Made by a program: the position numbers and the translations under genes. Below the pieces are notes generated by a model. It saw only the letters and a program-made list of their open reading frames with translations, ran no database searches and was not told where the DNA came from. This document shows, in pieces, positions 61,352 to 64,000 of a DNA stretch of 64,000 bases. Position 1 is the first letter of the stretch; each line of letters opens with the position of its first letter. The DNA lies in NCBI GenBank assembly GCA_037179515.1, contig JAXCGZ010011675.1:10001-74000 (forward strand). Reading direction: 5' to 3'. Source of the stretch: Halocaridina rubra. Its lineage: Eukaryota > Arthropoda > Malacostraca > Decapoda > Atyidae.

Positions 61352-63505
61352 TTAATGGCCACCAAAGTGAGGATAACAAGCAAGAATAACATCAAGGTTG
61401 TCATCATTAAGTAAAAATGAGCAGATCTGTATTAAGTTCTGACCTCGTGGTAAAACATCTCTCACTGTGGGGCACTGAAGACAATAGTGGTCAAGAGTGT
61501 TAGCATTAGGACGGTCGCATAATTTACAGGAGGTGTACTGTGGCATATCTAGAGTCTGGGAGACCTGCCATAAAGGCCGATACCCCATTCTGAGCTGAGC
61601 ACTAACTACATTGTTTTTCCGCACCATTAACCCGCGTCTGTGATACTTGTAGCGACTGTGAAGAAAGTGATCATGGTGCTGTATGGACACACTGTTGGCC
61701 CTCTCCGTGTCCCTGCGCTGGACCGTCATGGCAAACCCAGCTGAGTAGATGATGTTACGTAGGCATCGGAGGGAGGGCTCAGCGTCCACAGCATGCCCAT
61801 CCAGCATACAGGCCGCCTTGGCAAGACGATCCGCTGTGTCGTTGCCAGTCAGCCCAATGTGAGAGGGCATCCATACAAACGACATAACAAGAGAAGCATC
61901 GTGAGCTGCCGCGAGGCGACATAGTATATCTCCCACAGCACGGCCACAGATGGGTCTTGGCGAGGATAGGGCTTGTAGGGCCGATTGGGAGTCACAAATT
62001 ATTACCCCATTCACTCGTCGTCGAACAAGGAGAGTCACGGCATCCAAGATGGCATTCAGTTCACAGTAGGTGGAGCTCGACGAGGTGGGTAGTCTACGGC
62101 CAATCCATGAATCAGCCAGCACAGGCAGCTCCATGGTGGGGGAAAACACAGCACATGCCGCCCTCCCATCTGCTTGCACAGAACCATCAACATAGACGTG
62201 GTGTGCTGCAGGGACAGACGTGGACACATCAGCGACAGTCTCCAGAGCTAACTGTCTCTGCAGGGGGGGATAGACATCCTTCGAGGTCGGTGTATATGTG
62301 ACAGTGGGGAGGGGGACAGGCCAGGGTGGTAAATCTGGGACAGCCGCCTGCACTGGCAGGTCGATGTCAAGGCCACGGAGAATGTCACTCACCACCCTGA
62401 TAAGGTTATGACCTCCTGCTCGAAGTGGGAGCCTGGGTGCGTCTGGATCCAGGGACGTCCTCATGACAGCAGAGAAGTATGGAGCAAGAAAGGGGTAGTG
62501 AAGACACTTAACAGTAAAATAGGACACATTGGCATAAATCCTCTTCACAAGAGGGGGCAAGTTGAGCTCCAACTGCATACTCACAATATGGGTAGAGAGA
62601 GAACATCCCAAGATAAATCTCATGACTCGATTCTGGAACTTTTCAAGTGGCTCGAGAGCTGGTCTAGGAAGTTGACACAAGGCAGGAGACAGATAGTCGA
62701 CCACTGACCGAAGTAGTAGAATGTAGAGGGTCCTCGCCACTGGGATGGAGACTCCTGCAGCATTGTTGGCAAGCCACTTGACAGGTGCAAAGCGGGGCTC
62801 CAGACGGTCAAGAAGGCTCTTCACAAAGAGATGAATTCGTTGACGTGCAGGTATAGCTGGGGTGATCCGGACTGGTGCACCTAAATACGTGTACTGTGTG
62901 CAGTGAGGGATGACATTACCACCCATGGCGAATGCGGGCAGTGCTCTGCAGTTGCGTGAAGTAAAAATCCTGCTTTTTTCTGGGGAGATAATAAGGCCAC
63001 AGGAGGTAGCAGACACGTAAAAATCATGGAGCATGTGCTGAAGGTCATGAGTTGAGGTCGTGTGGATGCATATGTCGTCCGCATAGCAGGTAACTGTAGT
63101 ACCGGGGATGACAGGAAGGAGGGAGAGTAGACGATGCATAAGGATATTGAATAGAAAAGGACTTAGCACACCCCCCTGAGGAGTACCCAGTTCAAACCGT
63201 TCATAGGAGCTATACGACCCTTTAAAAAGGACACTTGATGTTCTGTTGCAGAGATATCCCCGTATCCATTTCAGTATGTTCCCCCGAACTCCAAAGTCCA
63301 CCAGCTGGTCAAGAATAATTTCCCTGTTGGCTATATCGAAGGCAGATTTGAGGTCCAGGAAGGCGACCACACTGGTGGGAGAAAGACGGGTGTAGAGTTC
63401 AGCGAGGCAGTGATGTGTGCTCCGTTGTGGGAGGAAACCATAAAGACTGGGGGAGAGTTTATCCTGTAGACGGTGCATGAGCCGGGCAAGAAGAGGTGCG
63501 TTCAA
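61352..63505 (-). CDS. LINE-C reverse transcriptase and RNase H (I-like clade)
   Basis: The open frame runs 63796-61352, but homology in this frame starts only near 63505 (LLARLMHRLQDKLSPSLYGF). RT blocks: FLPQRSTHHCLAELY, VVAFLDLKSAFDIANRE, ELGTPQGGVLSPFLFNIL and the catalytic TCYADDICIH (about 63080). An RNase H type I domain follows: HVYVDGSVQADGRAA (D), TYCELNAILDAV (E), VIICDSQSALQAL (D) and MPSHIGLTGNDTADRLA (D). A CCHC-like tail CKLCDRPNANTLDHYCLQC ends the protein. RT plus RNase H in one LINE protein is typical of the I/Ingi/R1-related groups. This half looks intact. Confidence 0.92.
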   Translation of the reverse strand: MNAPLLARLMHRLQDKLSPSLYGFLPQRSTHHCLAELYTRLSPTSVVAFLDLKSAFDIANREIILDQLVDFGVRGNILKWIRGYLCNRTSSVLFKGSYSSYERFELGTPQGGVLSPFLFNILMHRLLSLLPVIPGTTVTCYADDICIHTTSTHDLQHMLHDFYVSATSCGLIISPEKSRIFTSRNCRALPAFAMGGNVIPHCTQYTYLGAPVRITPAIPARQRIHLFVKSLLDRLEPRFAPVKWLANNAAGVSIPVARTLYILLLRSVVDYLSPALCQLPRPALEPLEKFQNRVMRFILGCSLSTHIVSMQLELNLPPLVKRIYANVSYFTVKCLHYPFLAPYFSAVMRTSLDPDAPRLPLRAGGHNLIRVVSDILRGLDIDLPVQAAVPDLPPWPVPLPTVTYTPTSKDVYPPLQRQLALETVADVSTSVPAAHHVYVDGSVQADGRAACAVFSPTMELPVLADSWIGRRLPTSSSSTYCELNAILDAVTLLVRRRVNGVIICDSQSALQALSSPRPICGRAVGDILCRLAAAHDASLVMSFVWMPSHIGLTGNDTADRLAKAACMLDGHAVDAEPSLRCLRNIIYSAGFAMTVQRRDTERANSVSIQHHDHFLHSRYKYHRRGLMVRKNNVVSAQLRMGYRPLWQVSQTLDMPQYTSCKLCDRPNANTLDHYCLQCPTVRDVLPRGQNLIQICSFLLNDDNLDVILACYPHFGGH

Positions 63506-64000
63506 ACACTTTGCTGAAGCAGGAGGTGAGGGAGATAGGCATAAGTTTGTCGGTTCCAGGTTTTGGTAGAGGAATAATAGTGCTTCTGGTCCAGGCAGAG
63601 GGCACATGCCCCAAGCAAAAGCAAAGATTGAAGAGCTGCAGTAGGGGGTTACCAGGAACTTTCTGAAGAAGACGGAGAACTTGATATGTAAGACCATCCT
63701 CCCCAGGGGCAATAGCCTTAATCCTAGCAAGAGCACGTAGTAGTTCATCCTCTGTGAATAGGATGTCATCCTCTTCATCCGTCTGTAGTAATGCACCCAT
63801 TAGGCGGAGGTTACGAACACTGCGGTGGGTGGAGAGTGCCTCTTGAACGTTCCCGGGAAGGTTGCAAGTTTGTGACTGTGCTGACCAGGTAGTAATGAGG
63901 TCCTGAGCATACTCAAGTGGACTGTGGTGTAGAGCACAGGTGGGTTTCTTCTTGACAGCCTTCCTTATAAGATGCCACATAGTCCCAGCGCTAGTCTGAT
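63459..64000 (-). CDS. LINE-C ORF2, N-terminal part of RT, continues past the window
   Basis: Minus-strand frame open from the window edge (TSAGTMWHLIRKAVKKK) to 63459. It has SVRNLRLMGALLQTDEEDD, the RT start FTEDELLRALARIKAIAPGEDGL, STIIPLPKPGTDKLMPISLT and SCFSKVFER. At about 63500 homology jumps to the neighbouring frame, so one frameshift separates this from the catalytic part. The endonuclease expected upstream lies beyond 64000. Confidence 0.88.
   Translation of the reverse strand, partial: QTSAGTMWHLIRKAVKKKPTCALHHSPLEYAQDLITTWSAQSQTCNLPGNVQEALSTHRSVRNLRLMGALLQTDEEDDILFTEDELLRALARIKAIAPGEDGLTYQVLRLLQKVPGNPLLQLFNLCFCLGHVPSAWTRSTIIPLPKPGTDKLMPISLTSCFSKVFERTSSCPAHAPSTG

Noticed and set aside
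61957..62707. Plus-strand frames of 99-114 aa in the right part
   Set aside because: They lie opposite the RNase H/RT frame of LINE-C and have no motif of their own.

Overview
The window reads as a repeat-choked piece of an animal nuclear genome, most likely an arthropod and plausibly a decapod crustacean. The grounds are very long (TA)n tracts, CR1-like and Jockey-like LINEs, Tigger/pogo and hAT DNA transposons, Gypsy, Copia and BEL/Pao LTR elements, no prokaryotic gene organisation, and no recognisable host gene. The species assignment is inference. Almost every coding stretch belongs to a transposable element, and most are broken.

Left part (1-29 kb). A 180-bp satellite array (1-1619) is followed by two decayed LINE reverse transcriptases on the minus strand (2050-2880, 3421-4883). 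A rearranged Gypsy element on the minus strand fills 4884-22417. It has a complete LTR of about 2.66 kb (4884-7544), two integrase copies (7545-8905, 16425-17770), two protease copies (15709-16130, 17771-18455), a truncated middle LTR (16131-16424) and an interrupted LTR (18469-22417). Both copies lack reverse transcriptase and RNase H. Into one copy a second LTR retrotransposon has inserted (8906-15704, twin 410-bp LTRs, only a gag-like ORF). Into the far LTR a Tigger transposon and a small retroposon have inserted. Next come a minus-strand CR1-like LINE (family A, copy 1), Tigger-type terminal repeats, BEL/Pao remnants and a 1.36-kb element with TA-flanked terminal inverted repeats that carries seven 168-bp tandem repeats.

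Middle part (29-46 kb). A very young Copia element (30245-35264) with two 270-bp LTRs that differ at one base sits inside a (TA)n tract, with a TATAT duplication. Its primer site matches the anticodon region of initiator methionine tRNA. LINE-A copy 2 (35845-42440) is split by a nearly intact 2952-bp hAT transposon with an 8-bp target duplication. A head-to-head LINE-A composite (copy 3) and a largely readable Tigger transposase follow.

Right part (46-64 kb). LINE-A copy 4 (47592-51571) has ORF1, endonuclease and reverse transcriptase. Its 3' end is followed by ten truncated LINE-A 3'-end units, three hairpins and three (TA)n tracts arranged as a higher-order tandem repeat (51606-60234). The window ends with two minus-strand LINEs: a truncated one (60345-61065) and one with reverse transcriptase plus RNase H (61080 to beyond 64000).

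The genes do not form a host pathway. What the window records is an order of insertions: LINE and Gypsy first, then nested LTR, Tigger and hAT elements, then local tandem duplication and a recent Copia insertion. I did not find a convincing new biological system. The most unusual structures are the LINE-derived higher-order repeat with hairpins, the amber codon shared between LINE-A copies, and the RT-less tandem Gypsy.
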